This document shows positions 8,720 to 17,529 of a stretch of 64,000 nucleotides of DNA, in pieces (the stretch's first letter is position 1; every line of letters begins with the position of its first letter). The position numbers and the translations under genes were made by a program. The notes under the pieces were generated by a model that saw only the letters and a list, made by a program, of their open reading frames with translations, made no database searches and had not been told where the DNA came from. Origin of the DNA: Bacillus pseudomycoides DSM 12442 (GTDB lineage Bacteria; Bacillota; Bacilli; Bacillales; Bacillaceae_G); NCBI RefSeq assembly GCF_000161455.1, contig NZ_CM000745.1, forward strand, positions 2,738,827 to 2,802,826, written 5' to 3'.

Positions 8720-9676
8720 ATGGATAAGAAGATGGATGAAATGGAGAAATATCGCAAAAAAATTAAGGTGATTTCTTTTGATAGAGAACAAAATAGAATG
8801 GTGGAAGTTGAAGAAAGTAAAATGACTTTCGCCGATGTTGGCGGAATGGAAGAGATTAAGAAGAAAATTAATATGGATTTTATTATGCCAATTAAAAATC
8901 CTGAATACTTTCAAGCGTTTGGTAAGAAAACAGGTGGAAGCTTATTATTTTATGGACCGCCTGGTTGCGGGAAGACATTTTTAGCACGTGCGGTAGCTGG
9001 AGAAATTGATGCGAATTTTATTCATTTGGAACTGCAGGCTATACTTTCTATGTGGACGGGTGAGTCTGAGAAAAATTTACATGAGATTTTTGAGGAAGCA
9101 CGGAGAACAAAGCCATGTATTTTGTTTATTGATGAATTAGATGCATTTGGAGGGAATAGACAAAAAATGGGTTCTCATCATCAGCGGACACTAGTAAATC
9201 AATTGCTAGTAGAAATGGATGGAAGTAATTCTTTTAATGAAGGAGTTTATATTATTGGTGCAACAAATACACCATGGTATATTGACCCTGCATTGCGCCG
9301 TCCAGGACGCTTTAATTCTCTTGTTTTTGTTGCACCGCCGACTTATGAGGAACGATTAACAATCCTGGATTTGAAAACAAAAGATAAGCCGAAAACAGAA
9401 TTACAGCTTGACTTGGTCGCAAAGTATGCAGAGCATTTTTCGGGTGCCGATTTAACATATTTAGTTGAGGATGCGATTAATCAAGCGATTCAGCGTTCAT
9501 TTGAAACAGGGCAATTACAACCTCTTTCAAATGAAGACTTGCTAGAAGCGATGAAAAAACGTCAGCCAACGACTTTAGATTGGTTTTCAACAGCAAAAAA
9601 TTATGCGACATTTAGCGATGTGAATAAGGATTTTGATAAAGTGCTAGATTATATGAAAGAACACAGATTGAAATAG
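8720..9676 (+). CDS. Single-domain CDC48/FtsH-type AAA ATPase
   Basis: A 318-residue classical AAA ATPase. Walker A GPPGCGKT spans 79-86, Walker B ILFIDE 134-139, sensor 1 ATNTP 181-185, and the arginine finger region ALRRPGRF 191-198; a C-terminal AAA lid (SGADLTYLVEDA) follows. There is no membrane segment and no FtsH protease domain, so it must act through a partner. The TPR membrane protein encoded 25 bp downstream is the obvious candidate. The ribosome site AGAGGGG nearly touches ATG 8720 (one-base gap); ATG 8732 is an alternative start with wide spacing. Confidence 0.9.
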   Translation: MDKKMDEMEKYRKKIKVISFDREQNRMVEVEESKMTFADVGGMEEIKKKINMDFIMPIKNPEYFQAFGKKTGGSLLFYGPPGCGKTFLARAVAGEIDANFIHLELQAILSMWTGESEKNLHEIFEEARRTKPCILFIDELDAFGGNRQKMGSHHQRTLVNQLLVEMDGSNSFNEGVYIIGATNTPWYIDPALRRPGRFNSLVFVAPPTYEERLTILDLKTKDKPKTELQLDLVAKYAEHFSGADLTYLVEDAINQAIQRSFETGQLQPLSNEDLLEAMKKRQPTTLDWFSTAKNYATFSDVNKDFDKVLDYMKEHRLK

Positions 9677-9701
9677 CAGGTAAGAAGCAGGGGATGAGGG
9701 A

Positions 9702-11441
9702 ATGGAAGACAATTTTAGAAGGGTTTATTATTTGCTGAAACTTGGTGATGTTGAGCGTGCCAAAGAAGAAGCGGAACTTATGGTTAGGGAAGATCCAGAA
9801 GATGTTTATGGATATCTCAGCTTAAGCTATGTATATTTCTATGGGCTTCATGAAAGTGATATTGCAAGTGAATATATAGAAGAAGCGCTTAAATTAGATC
9901 ACTTAAATGAATTTGTTCTTTTAGCAGGATTAGATATTTTTACTGCGCAAAGTAATTTTACAAGATTAAGAGAAATAGCGGAAATTGGTATAAGAAACTC
10001 CCCTGAAGAGGGACCATATTATTTCTATATGAGCGAAGCTGTCATGCATCTTGAAGGAATGAAGAATGTACTTGTTTACCTAGAAAAGGCGATGGAATTA
10101 GACCCTGAAAATGAAACGTATGTAGGTAGGTATGCTTATATCCTTTTGAAACATTTCCCAAAACGAAAAGAAGAGGGATTAAAGGCTGAAAAGCGTGCTT
10201 TAGAATTAAATCCAGAAAATATAACGAATCTTTTCTGTTTTGCAAGTATAGCGAAGGAGAAGAGGAATTTTAAAAAAGCAAGAATGCTAGCTGAAACTGC
10301 GATGAAACTAGATCCAAATGATGAAGATGTTAGAGGGATTTATAAAGATACAATTGTAACGAAAAATAAATTTTGTGCTTTTACTATGGGATTTTCACAA
10401 ATTTTAGTACGAGCTTTTTCTAAATTTTGCTCGTTATTTGGATTTGTATATGATCTAAATCGGTATGTGTATACTTTTTTAATCGTATTAAGTTTTATTG
10501 GATGGCTTATTCTTCCTATATATGTGATAGGAGGGTATGCAGGTATTATCTATTTTGTTGTTCTTGTGATGTGTCTTGTTTCTTCTATCATTAAAGGGAA
10601 GATATATAAAGAAGCTGGACTAAGTATGCCTTCAGATTGGAGAACGAATCTGCGCCAGAATCAATCTATTAGAGATCGAGAAATCTCTAAAATGAAACGT
10701 GAAGTTGGGAAAGTAGAGCCTGTAAATGTATCGACACAAAAGCTGTCACCAGAAGAGATTGAGTCGCAATTAGCAAGTTTTTGGGGAAAAGAAGCCATGT
10801 TTGAAAAACAACAAGTCGCAGAGGTAGCGCCCACGGTTGCTCGATCACAATTATCGTCTGAAGAGCATAAACAAATTCAATCGTATTCAGATATTAAATC
10901 TCCACGGTATAATAAATGGGGAATCTGTCTAGTCATTATTTTCTCTTTTACTCTTATTTATCGCGCTGAAAAATTATACAACCTGTATCAGAGGGAAACC
11001 GGAAATACAACGCCACATATCAGCCAAGAAACAAAACAATCGATTGTTGAATATCAGGATAGAGCGCTCGAAGAACAAAAAGAAAAATTCAATAAGTATA
11101 CGGTGGAATCTATTTTATATTCATTGAAAAGAAGTGATTTTAGTGAGAAATCCCTTCAGCAATTTGTTGAAGAAGGTTATGTTCCAGTTGTGATGGGAAA
11201 GGTTGGCCAACCTAGTGTCGAGAAATTAAAAAATGCACATTCAACTAAATTTTATAAAGAAGGAACAATTACATATGTATTATTGCAAGATGAGGAGGGC
11301 TCGTTTCTTTTAGAAATCCGAGCAACAAAAATAAGTCACATTTACGGTGAAAGTTGGGATAATAGTGAGCGAGAGATGCAGAGATATCATGAGTTAATTA
11401 CGAAAATTGATACACAAGGTATTGCAGTAGGAACAAAATAA
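9702..11441 (+). CDS. TPR-repeat membrane protein paired with the AAA ATPase
   Basis: A 579-residue protein. The first 215 residues are tetratricopeptide-like helical repeats ending in recurring LDP or LNP turns (ALKLDH, AMELDPEN, ALELNPEN, AMKLDPND). Two adjacent membrane helices lie at about 255-295, a charged linker follows, and a third helix sits near 402-420. The last 150 residues form a soluble domain I do not recognise. Topology suggests a cytoplasmic TPR receptor and, if three helices are real, an extracytoplasmic C-terminus. Tight spacing behind the AAA gene implies one operon and a shared task, perhaps membrane recruitment of the ATPase. Confidence 0.8.
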   Translation: MEDNFRRVYYLLKLGDVERAKEEAELMVREDPEDVYGYLSLSYVYFYGLHESDIASEYIEEALKLDHLNEFVLLAGLDIFTAQSNFTRLREIAEIGIRNSPEEGPYYFYMSEAVMHLEGMKNVLVYLEKAMELDPENETYVGRYAYILLKHFPKRKEEGLKAEKRALELNPENITNLFCFASIAKEKRNFKKARMLAETAMKLDPNDEDVRGIYKDTIVTKNKFCAFTMGFSQILVRAFSKFCSLFGFVYDLNRYVYTFLIVLSFIGWLILPIYVIGGYAGIIYFVVLVMCLVSSIIKGKIYKEAGLSMPSDWRTNLRQNQSIRDREISKMKREVGKVEPVNVSTQKLSPEEIESQLASFWGKEAMFEKQQVAEVAPTVARSQLSSEEHKQIQSYSDIKSPRYNKWGICLVIIFSFTLIYRAEKLYNLYQRETGNTTPHISQETKQSIVEYQDRALEEQKEKFNKYTVESILYSLKRSDFSEKSLQQFVEEGYVPVVMGKVGQPSVEKLKNAHSTKFYKEGTITYVLLQDEEGSFLLEIRATKISHIYGESWDNSEREMQRYHELITKIDTQGIAVGTK

Positions 11442-11479
11442 AATCATATAGGTTACATTGTTTGCTTTTATATAACAAG

Positions 11480-11507
11480 TAAGGGGGACAAATGTCCTCC
11501 TTTTAGT
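11480..11507 (+). terminator. Rho-independent terminator of the AAA-TPR operon
   Basis: AAGGGGGACA / TGTCCTCCTT with a two-base loop, followed by a short T-rich tract. Confidence 0.75.
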
Positions 11508-11509
11508 TT

Positions 11510-11558
11510 TTGCTGAATGTTGAGGAAGGGATATTACTGCCCGTTAATGTGTGATAAA
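11510..11558 (+). repeat. Truncated bcr1-type repeat end
   Basis: The segment TGCTGAATGTTGAGG, TATTACTGCCCGTTAATG and a final ATAAA follow the order of the last 50 bases of the complete element at 45346-45496. Only this end is present, so it is a decayed or partial copy. Confidence 0.6.
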
Positions 11559-11648
11559 TTTAATTAAAAAATAAGAAAGTTTTTTGATTTGTTACATATA
11601 TTTTAGTGAAAGGCCTTTCACCATTTTATCACCTAGGGGGCAATCATA

Positions 11649-11840
11649 ATGAAGTTTTTGTCTTACCTTACAGTAATTCTGGTGATTCTTGGCGGTTTGA
11701 ATTGGTTGTTTGTTGCGCTGGATTATAATGTAGTTGAGAAATGGTTTGGTTCTACACCAGCTCTTGTTGATACCATTTATTGGCTTTTTGGTCTTTCTGC
11801 TCTTTATCAAATTTATGATCGGTTCTTTACGGACAATTAG
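11649..11840 (+). CDS. DUF378 small membrane protein (YuzA-like)
   Basis: A 63-residue protein with two hydrophobic helices: LTVILVILGGLNWLFVAL, then a short polar loop, then DTIYWLFGLSALYQIY. The GGLNWL motif and overall length are those of the DUF378 family, whose function is unknown. TAGGGGGC precedes ATG 11649. It is flanked by the AAA-TPR terminator and by its own terminator at 11862, so it is monocistronic. Confidence 0.85.
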   Translation: MKFLSYLTVILVILGGLNWLFVALDYNVVEKWFGSTPALVDTIYWLFGLSALYQIYDRFFTDN

Positions 11841-11861
11841 CTCTTATAAATTTATGAATGG

Positions 11862-11897
11862 AGTGTTAAGCGAGATAAAATGCTTAACACTTTTTTG
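11862..11897 (+). terminator. Rho-independent terminator
   Basis: AGTGTTAAGC / GCTTAACAC stem followed by TTTTTTGT; it closes the DUF378 gene. Confidence 0.85.
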
Positions 11898-11967
11898 TAT
11901 GTTTATAAAAGTAAATGCATCTGCAAACGGTTCCATTGCGTCTTGCACCCTAATAAAGCAAAACAAA

Positions 11968-11996
11968 TTGACCGTATATTTTATATAGGTTATAAT
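11968..11996 (+). promoter_or_regulatory. Sigma-A-type promoter of the serine operon
   Basis: TTGACC at 11968-11973, a 17-base spacer, and a consensus TATAAT at 11991-11996, about 50 bp before the serC start. No T-box, riboswitch or obvious operator is seen in the short leader. Confidence 0.75.
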
Positions 11997-12047
11997 TCAG
12001 AAAGTTTAAAAATTAATAAATATAGAAACAGGGAGGTCATACAGTTG

Positions 12048-13130
12048 ATGGAGAGAGTTTACAATTTTTCGGCAGGACCATCTATACTCCCTTTGCCAGT
12101 TTTAGAAAAAGTGCAAAGGGAGCTTTTGAATTATAACCGGACAGGCATGTCTGTTATTGAAATGAGTCACCGGTCTTCAGAGTTTCAAAATATTATAGAT
12201 GAAGCAAGTAGCTTGCTTCGTGAATTGATGCACATTCCTGAGAATTACGACGTGCTATTTTTACAGGGAGGGGCATCGTTACAGTTTTCAATGGTTCCAT
12301 TAAATTTAATGAATGAACATAAAAGAGCTGGATATGTCCTTACAGGGTCATGGTCTAAGAAAGCCTTACAGGAGGCTAAGAAAACTGGAGAAGTAGAAGT
12401 TATTGCTTCATCGGAAGAAAATCATTTTTCAACGATTCCACATGTTGATGTTTCAATGATTCCGAAAGAACTAGATTATGTACATATAACAACGAATAAT
12501 ACGATTGAAGGAACGAAATATGTTCAATTGCCGAAATTAGAGAATATTCCACTTATTGCTGATATGTCTTCAAATATTTTATCTGAAGAATACGATATAG
12601 AGAAATTTGGTTTCATTTATGCAGGAGCACAAAAGAATTTAGGACCAGCAGGACTAACAATTGCAATTATTAGAAAAGACTTAATTGGTAAAGCGGATAC
12701 TTCTTGTCCGATAATGTTAAACTATGAAACTTACAGTAAAAATAATTCCTTATATAATACACCACCATCCTTTAGTATTTATGTGACGAAGCTAGTATTA
12801 GAATGGTTAAAGGAGCAGGGCGGCGTATCCGCGATTGAAGAACAAAATAGAAAAAAAGCAGCTCTTCTATACGATTTCTTAGATGAATCAAAATTATTTA
12901 CTTCACCGGTTGATCCTGCATATCGTTCGCTTATGAATATTCCATTTACAACACCATCCAATGATTTAAATGAGCAATTTTTACAAAAAGCTAAGACACT
13001 AGGGCTTGTTACATTAAAAGGCCATCGTTCAGTCGGTGGCATGCGAGCGAGTATTTATAATGCAATGCCGGTAGAAGGTGTTCAACAATTAGTAGATTAC
13101 ATGAAGGATTTTGAGCTAGAGAATAGATAG
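12048..13130 (+). CDS. serC: Phosphoserine aminotransferase
   Basis: A 360-residue class V PLP aminotransferase converting 3-phosphohydroxypyruvate and glutamate to phosphoserine and 2-oxoglutarate. YNFSAGPS opens the protein; GQ/GGASLQFSM and the PLP lysine motif GAQKNLGPAG are present, as is the C-terminal GHRSVGGMRAS phosphate-binding segment. The frame is open far upstream, but ATG 12048 has GGGAGGT ten bases before it and gives the normal family N-terminus. It is the first gene of serC-serA-DUF1015. Confidence 0.97.
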   Translation: MERVYNFSAGPSILPLPVLEKVQRELLNYNRTGMSVIEMSHRSSEFQNIIDEASSLLRELMHIPENYDVLFLQGGASLQFSMVPLNLMNEHKRAGYVLTGSWSKKALQEAKKTGEVEVIASSEENHFSTIPHVDVSMIPKELDYVHITTNNTIEGTKYVQLPKLENIPLIADMSSNILSEEYDIEKFGFIYAGAQKNLGPAGLTIAIIRKDLIGKADTSCPIMLNYETYSKNNSLYNTPPSFSIYVTKLVLEWLKEQGGVSAIEEQNRKKAALLYDFLDESKLFTSPVDPAYRSLMNIPFTTPSNDLNEQFLQKAKTLGLVTLKGHRSVGGMRASIYNAMPVEGVQQLVDYMKDFELENR

Positions 13131-13142
13131 GGAGATGGGGAA

Positions 13143-14315
13143 ATGTTTCGCGTTCAAACATTAAATCAGATTGCTGAAAAGGGCTTGCAAATTTTTGGTG
13201 GAGAGCGATATGAGGTTGGAGAAGGCTTAGAACATCCAGATGGTATACTACTTCGAAGTTTTTCCTTACATCAAGAAGAATTTTCAAAAGATTTAAAGGC
13301 AATTGCAAGAGCAGGAGCTGGTGTAAATAACATTCCTGTAGAACGTTGTACAGAAAGAGGTATCGTTGTTTTTAATACCCCAGGGGCAAATGCGAATGCA
13401 GTGAAAGAACTTATTCTTGCCAGTCTTATTATGTCATCACGTAATATTATAAGTGGGGTTGGTTGGACAGCGGGATTAGAAGGTGAAGAAGTTCCGCAGC
13501 TTGTAGAAGCAGGAAAAAAACAATTCGTTGGTTCAGAGATAGCGGGAAAACGACTTGGTGTTATTGGACTGGGTGCTATTGGTGCCCTTGTCGCAAATGA
13601 CGCATTATCTCTTGGTATGGACGTCGTTGGATACGATCCATATATATCTGTTGAAACAGCATGGCGCTTATCAACACATGTACAACGTGCATTTAGTTTA
13701 GATGAAATCTTTGCAACATGTGATTATATTACATTGCATATTCCACTGACGGATCAAACGAGAGGGATAATTGGAGAACATGCTATACAAACGATGAAAA
13801 AAAGTGTCCGTCTCTTTAACTTCTCAAGAGGAGAACTTGTGGATGAAGTTACGTTAGCAAAAGCTTTAGAAGAAGGGATTATTAATCATTACGTAACTGA
13901 TTTTCCAAATGAAAATGTAATAAAAATGAGAAATGTAACGGCAACACCCCATCTTGGAGCTTCAACGTATGAATCTGAAGAGAATTGTGCAGTTATGGCT
14001 GCTCGTCAATTACGAGACTATTTAGAAACAGGAAATATCCGTAATTCAGTAAATTATCCAAATGTAGAACTTCCTTATGTCGGAAAGAAACGAATTACGA
14101 TTATGCATCAAAACGTTCCGAATATGGTGGGGCAAATTACAGGATGTTTAGCGGAACATCATATTAATATTGCTGATATGATAAACCGTAGTAAAGGCTC
14201 TTTTGCATATACAATGATTGATATCGATAATGGAATTGATGATATAATTAAAGAAAATGTAGTTGAAAACATAAAGAAAATCACAGGTGTAGTAGCTGTT
14301 CGAATGATTGTATAA
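13143..14315 (+). CDS. serA: D-3-phosphoglycerate dehydrogenase (short, ACT-containing)
   Basis: A 390-residue NAD-dependent dehydrogenase performing the first step of serine synthesis. The nucleotide-binding motif GVIGLGAIG is near residue 140, the SRGELVDE and TPHLGASTYE motifs contain catalytic-region residues, and a C-terminal ACT domain (about 318-390) probably senses serine. It lacks the intervening ASB domain of longer SerA proteins. It starts 12 bp after serC with GGGAGATGGGG upstream. Confidence 0.96.
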   Translation: MFRVQTLNQIAEKGLQIFGGERYEVGEGLEHPDGILLRSFSLHQEEFSKDLKAIARAGAGVNNIPVERCTERGIVVFNTPGANANAVKELILASLIMSSRNIISGVGWTAGLEGEEVPQLVEAGKKQFVGSEIAGKRLGVIGLGAIGALVANDALSLGMDVVGYDPYISVETAWRLSTHVQRAFSLDEIFATCDYITLHIPLTDQTRGIIGEHAIQTMKKSVRLFNFSRGELVDEVTLAKALEEGIINHYVTDFPNENVIKMRNVTATPHLGASTYESEENCAVMAARQLRDYLETGNIRNSVNYPNVELPYVGKKRITIMHQNVPNMVGQITGCLAEHHINIADMINRSKGSFAYTMIDIDNGIDDIIKENVVENIKKITGVVAVRMIV

Positions 14316-14328
14316 AGGAGAGAGAGAT

Positions 14329-15576
14329 TTGGCGACAATTCGACCATTCAGGGCAATTCGTCCAGTATCTGATAAAGCTGCACAAGTTGCAGCACTGCCG
14401 TATGATGTGTTAAATAGTGAAGAAGCAAGAGAAGTTGTAAAGGGAAACTCATATTCCTTTTTGCATATTGATAAAGCTGAAATAGACTTAGATCCGGCTG
14501 TTTCACCATATGATAACAGTGTATATGAAAAGGCAAGTGAAAATCTACAACGTTTAATGCAAGAAGAAGTATTGATTCAAGATGAAGAGCCATGTCTTTA
14601 TATTTATCAATTAACAATGCAAGGGAGAACGCAGTCTGGACTTGTCGTTTGTACATCAATTGATGAGTATACTGATAATACAATTAAAAAGCATGAGCGG
14701 ACCCGTCATGAAAAAGAACAAGATCGCATTCGTCATGTTGATATATGTAATGCGAATACAGGTCCAATTTTTTCAACATATCGTGCGAAAGAAGACGTAA
14801 CAAAGTTAATTGCAACGTGGCAAAAAAATCACACGCCAATTTATCAATTTACTGCAGATGACGGTGTGGAGCATGTAATATGGAAAATCGCAGAAATTGA
14901 TGCGATTTCTGCATTAGTAGAATCATTCGAAGAGATTCCTTCCTTATATATTGCAGATGGACATCATCGATCAGCATCTGCTGTGAAAGTTGGGTTAATG
15001 CGTAGGGAACAATATCCGAACTATACAGGAGAAGAAGAATTTAATTTCTTTTTATCTGTTTTATTCCCTCATGATGAACTATCAATTTGGGATTATAATC
15101 GTGTTGTGAAAGATTTAAATGGTTTATCACAGGACCAATTTTTACAGCAAATTTCACACTATTTTTATGTAGAAAGAGCTTATGTATCTCCATATAAACC
15201 AACTGAACCAAAATCATTTGGCATGTATTTGGATCAGGGGTGGTATAAACTAACTGTGAAAGAAGAAACATTTGATGCCTATGATGTTGTAAAACGTTTA
15301 GATGTTTCTATTTTACAAGATCACTTATTGAGTCAAGTATTACAAATTCACGACCCACGTGCAGATAGCCGCATTGATTTTGTTGGTGGTATTCGAGGTT
15401 TAGAGGAGCTAGAGCGCCTTGTAAATCGTGGTGATTATAAAGTAGCGTTTGCTTTATATCCTACATCAATGGAAGATTTATTAGCAATTGCTGATGCGGG
15501 GGAAGTTATGCCACCAAAGTCCACTTGGTTTGAACCGAAGCTTCGTAGTGGGCTTTTCATACATTCTTTAAATTAA
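14329..15576 (+). CDS. DUF1015 family protein of the serine operon
   Basis: A 415-residue protein starting at TTG 14329, with AAGGAG eight bases upstream; the start overlaps nothing and lies 13 bp after serA. ALPYDV near the N-terminus, a KHERTR segment and the IADGHHR motif are DUF1015 hallmarks. The DGHHR element recalls the ParB/Srx-fold signature found in some serine kinases. No serB-type phosphatase is in this operon, so a role in phosphoserine or serine metabolism is a reasonable guess, but the biochemical function is not shown by sequence. Confidence 0.85.
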   Translation: MATIRPFRAIRPVSDKAAQVAALPYDVLNSEEAREVVKGNSYSFLHIDKAEIDLDPAVSPYDNSVYEKASENLQRLMQEEVLIQDEEPCLYIYQLTMQGRTQSGLVVCTSIDEYTDNTIKKHERTRHEKEQDRIRHVDICNANTGPIFSTYRAKEDVTKLIATWQKNHTPIYQFTADDGVEHVIWKIAEIDAISALVESFEEIPSLYIADGHHRSASAVKVGLMRREQYPNYTGEEEFNFFLSVLFPHDELSIWDYNRVVKDLNGLSQDQFLQQISHYFYVERAYVSPYKPTEPKSFGMYLDQGWYKLTVKEETFDAYDVVKRLDVSILQDHLLSQVLQIHDPRADSRIDFVGGIRGLEELERLVNRGDYKVAFALYPTSMEDLLAIADAGEVMPPKSTWFEPKLRSGLFIHSLN

Positions 15577-15601
15577 ACAAAAAGACATAAGATTAGGAGT
15601 A

Positions 15602-15636
15602 AAGATAGTAAGGATTAAATATCCCTACTATCTTTT
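15602..15636 (+). terminator. Rho-independent terminator of the serine operon
   Basis: AAGATAGT-A-GGAT / ATCC-C-ACTATCTT stem with a TTTTTT tail. Confidence 0.85.
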
Positions 15637-15941
15637 TTAAACTATAAGTACAAATTAAAGATACATAGTAATAATTGACGACTTATGAAAATACGCTATA
15701 CACTATTCTTTCTTCAATTAAGGGATAGGTTCTAAAGTACCGTAGTTGATTGAAATTCCTCTTCCAACCATAAAATAGTATGAACACATTCTATCCATTT
15801 TCATCTTCTATAGTGTAGTACCTGTGCTGTATGAATGGATAACAGGTAGTTATCTACAAAAACAACATGATTTTTGTATTGATCTAATGGTTCTAGATGT
15901 AATGAAATTTACGGCATTAAGATTGTTAGGAGGAAATGGGA
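15637..15941 (+). promoter_or_regulatory. 305 bp intergenic region with one candidate promoter
   Basis: TTGACG at 15675-15680 and TATACA at 15697-15702 are separated by 16 bases, giving a plausible sigma-A promoter and a leader of about 230 bases before the next gene. Otherwise I see no coding frame with a ribosome site, no repeat and no clear hairpin. Confidence 0.4.
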
Positions 15942-16622
15942 GTGTCAAATGAAATAATGAGTTACATTGACAATCAGATGGTGAAAATTCCAGGGGGAGA
16001 AATAGAATTAAGAGACGATAGAATAAAAAGCAAATGGAAAGTTGAAATAAGACCGTTTCTTCTTGCAAGGTATCCTGTAACTATGGATCTATACTATGCT
16101 ATTACAAATAAGTCATCCAATTCTTTTGACGGAGATCTAAAACCATTTGTTAATATTTCTTGGAATGATGCAATTTCTTTTTGTAATCTACTTTCACAGA
16201 AAGCTGGACTGAAAGAGTGTTATTCTATAAGTAATGATGGTGAAAACATTATTTGTAATTGGGAATCTGACGGTTATCGACTTCCTTCAGAAGCAGAGTG
16301 GCAATATGCATGTAAAGCAGGGACTACTGGTTATAGATATGGAGAGCTTGATAAGATTGCCTGGTACAATGAAAATTCAGGGGGCAAAATCCATGAAGTA
16401 GGAAGAAAGGAACCGAATGCATGGGGTCTATATGATATGTTAGGGAATGTTTGGGAGTGGTGCTTTGATTTATATGATGAACAAGTGTACGGATCCTACC
16501 GAATTTTCCGAGGAGGTAGCTGGGCTGAAGAGGCCAGGGGGTGTGGGGCTTCGTGTCGTCGTCGTAGCCATCCGACATTTTACATTGAGGACCTTGGATT
16601 CCGTCTTGCTCGGTCTTTTTAG
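15942..16622 (+). CDS. Formylglycine-generating-enzyme-like (SUMF1/FGE) domain protein
   Basis: A 226-residue protein made of one FGE-sulfatase/C-type-lectin-like domain: MVKIPGG opens it, YPVTMD, LPSEAEWQYA, GLYDMLGNVWEW and RGGSW follow in family order, and GFRLAR ends it. I chose GTG 15942, with AGGAGGA seven bases upstream; ATG 15936 is too close to that site. The cysteines after RGGSW are spaced CGASC and lie further from the motif than in true formylglycine-generating enzymes, so sulfatase activation is doubtful. Other members act in iron-dependent oxidations or simply bind partners. Confidence 0.85.
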   Translation: MSNEIMSYIDNQMVKIPGGEIELRDDRIKSKWKVEIRPFLLARYPVTMDLYYAITNKSSNSFDGDLKPFVNISWNDAISFCNLLSQKAGLKECYSISNDGENIICNWESDGYRLPSEAEWQYACKAGTTGYRYGELDKIAWYNENSGGKIHEVGRKEPNAWGLYDMLGNVWEWCFDLYDEQVYGSYRIFRGGSWAEEARGCGASCRRRSHPTFYIEDLGFRLARSF

Positions 16623-16687
16623 CTCCTACAAACAAGCGGATTTTCGGGTTTTACAGCTTAACGAACGGAGAGCTAGGGTTAAATAAA

Positions 16688-16733
16688 AAAGCCTGTATCG
16701 AAAATTACTTAGTAATCGAAGGTGCAGGCTTTC
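16688..16733 (+). terminator. Rho-independent terminator
   Basis: AAAGCCTG pairs with CAGGCTTT around an inner TTACT/AGTAA hairpin, followed by a short T-rich stretch. It closes the FGE-like gene. Confidence 0.7.
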
Positions 16734-16856
16734 ATTTGTAATATTTGTTAATATTTGTATATATTTAATTTTAAATGCGGGCTTTTTCTTGCAAAAAACA
16801 CAATTGTTTCTTAATGTAATAGTGTAGAAGGATAAACAAGGAAGGATTTAACGAAT

Positions 16857-17528
16857 ATGATACATATTTTATTAGCGGATGATGACGGGCATATTAGAGA
16901 ATTATTACATTACCACTTACAAAAGGAAGGCTATAAAGTTTTTGAAGCTGAGGATGGAAAGGTAGCGCAATCCATATTAGAAAAAGAAAATATTCACCTG
17001 GCCGTTGTCGATATCATGATGCCATTTATTGACGGATATACTTTGTGCGAAGAAATTAGAAAGTATCATGATATACCTGTTATTTTATTAACTGCTAAAG
17101 ATCAATTGGTGGATAAAGAAAAAGGATTTATTTCAGGAACAGATGATTATATTGTAAAGCCATTCGAACCGGCGGAAGTTATTTTCCGTATGAAAGCTTT
17201 ACTTCGTCGTTATCAAATGCTGAGTGCGGACGTTATCACGCTTCACGGAACAACGATTGATAGAAAAAGCTTTGAGGTAAAATGTAATGACCAAACGATT
17301 TTACTTCCTTTAAAGGAATTTGAATTGTTATCACAACTTGCAGGGTATCCTGGAAGAACGTTTTCAAGAGAAGAGTTGATTGAACTTGTTTGGGGGATGG
17401 ACTTTGAAGGAGATGAACGGACAGTCGATGTTCATATTAAACGTCTTCGAGATCGTTTTTCAAAACGAACAGATGATTTTCAAATTAAAACGGTACGTGG
17501 ACTTGGTTATAAGTTGGAGCTGAAATAA
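16857..17528 (+). CDS. hssR: Haem response regulator HssR
   Basis: A 223-residue OmpR/PhoB-type regulator. The receiver has DDD at 8-10 and phosphoacceptor Asp52 (AVVDIMMP); the SGTDDYIVKPFE segment and the winged-helix end (GDERTVDVHIKRLRDR) closely follow S. aureus HssR as I remember it. HssR activates the HrtAB haem-stress efflux pump. Its predicted target, a GTTCATATT direct repeat, is present upstream of hrtB at 27610, 10 kb away. hssS follows after one base. A weak TAATATT repeat near 16740 is the only hint of an autoregulatory site. Confidence 0.9.
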   Translation: MIHILLADDDGHIRELLHYHLQKEGYKVFEAEDGKVAQSILEKENIHLAVVDIMMPFIDGYTLCEEIRKYHDIPVILLTAKDQLVDKEKGFISGTDDYIVKPFEPAEVIFRMKALLRRYQMLSADVITLHGTTIDRKSFEVKCNDQTILLPLKEFELLSQLAGYPGRTFSREELIELVWGMDFEGDERTVDVHIKRLRDRFSKRTDDFQIKTVRGLGYKLELK

Positions 17529-17529
17529 G

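Noticed and set aside
11880..12047. N-terminal extension of SerC
   Set aside because: It would run through a terminator and the promoter; ATG 12048 has the proper ribosome site and family N-terminus.
16736..16760. TAATATT-TG-TTAATATT direct repeat before hssR as a second HssR box
   Set aside because: Spacing is 10 instead of 11 bases and only half of each motif agrees; AT-rich chance is likely.
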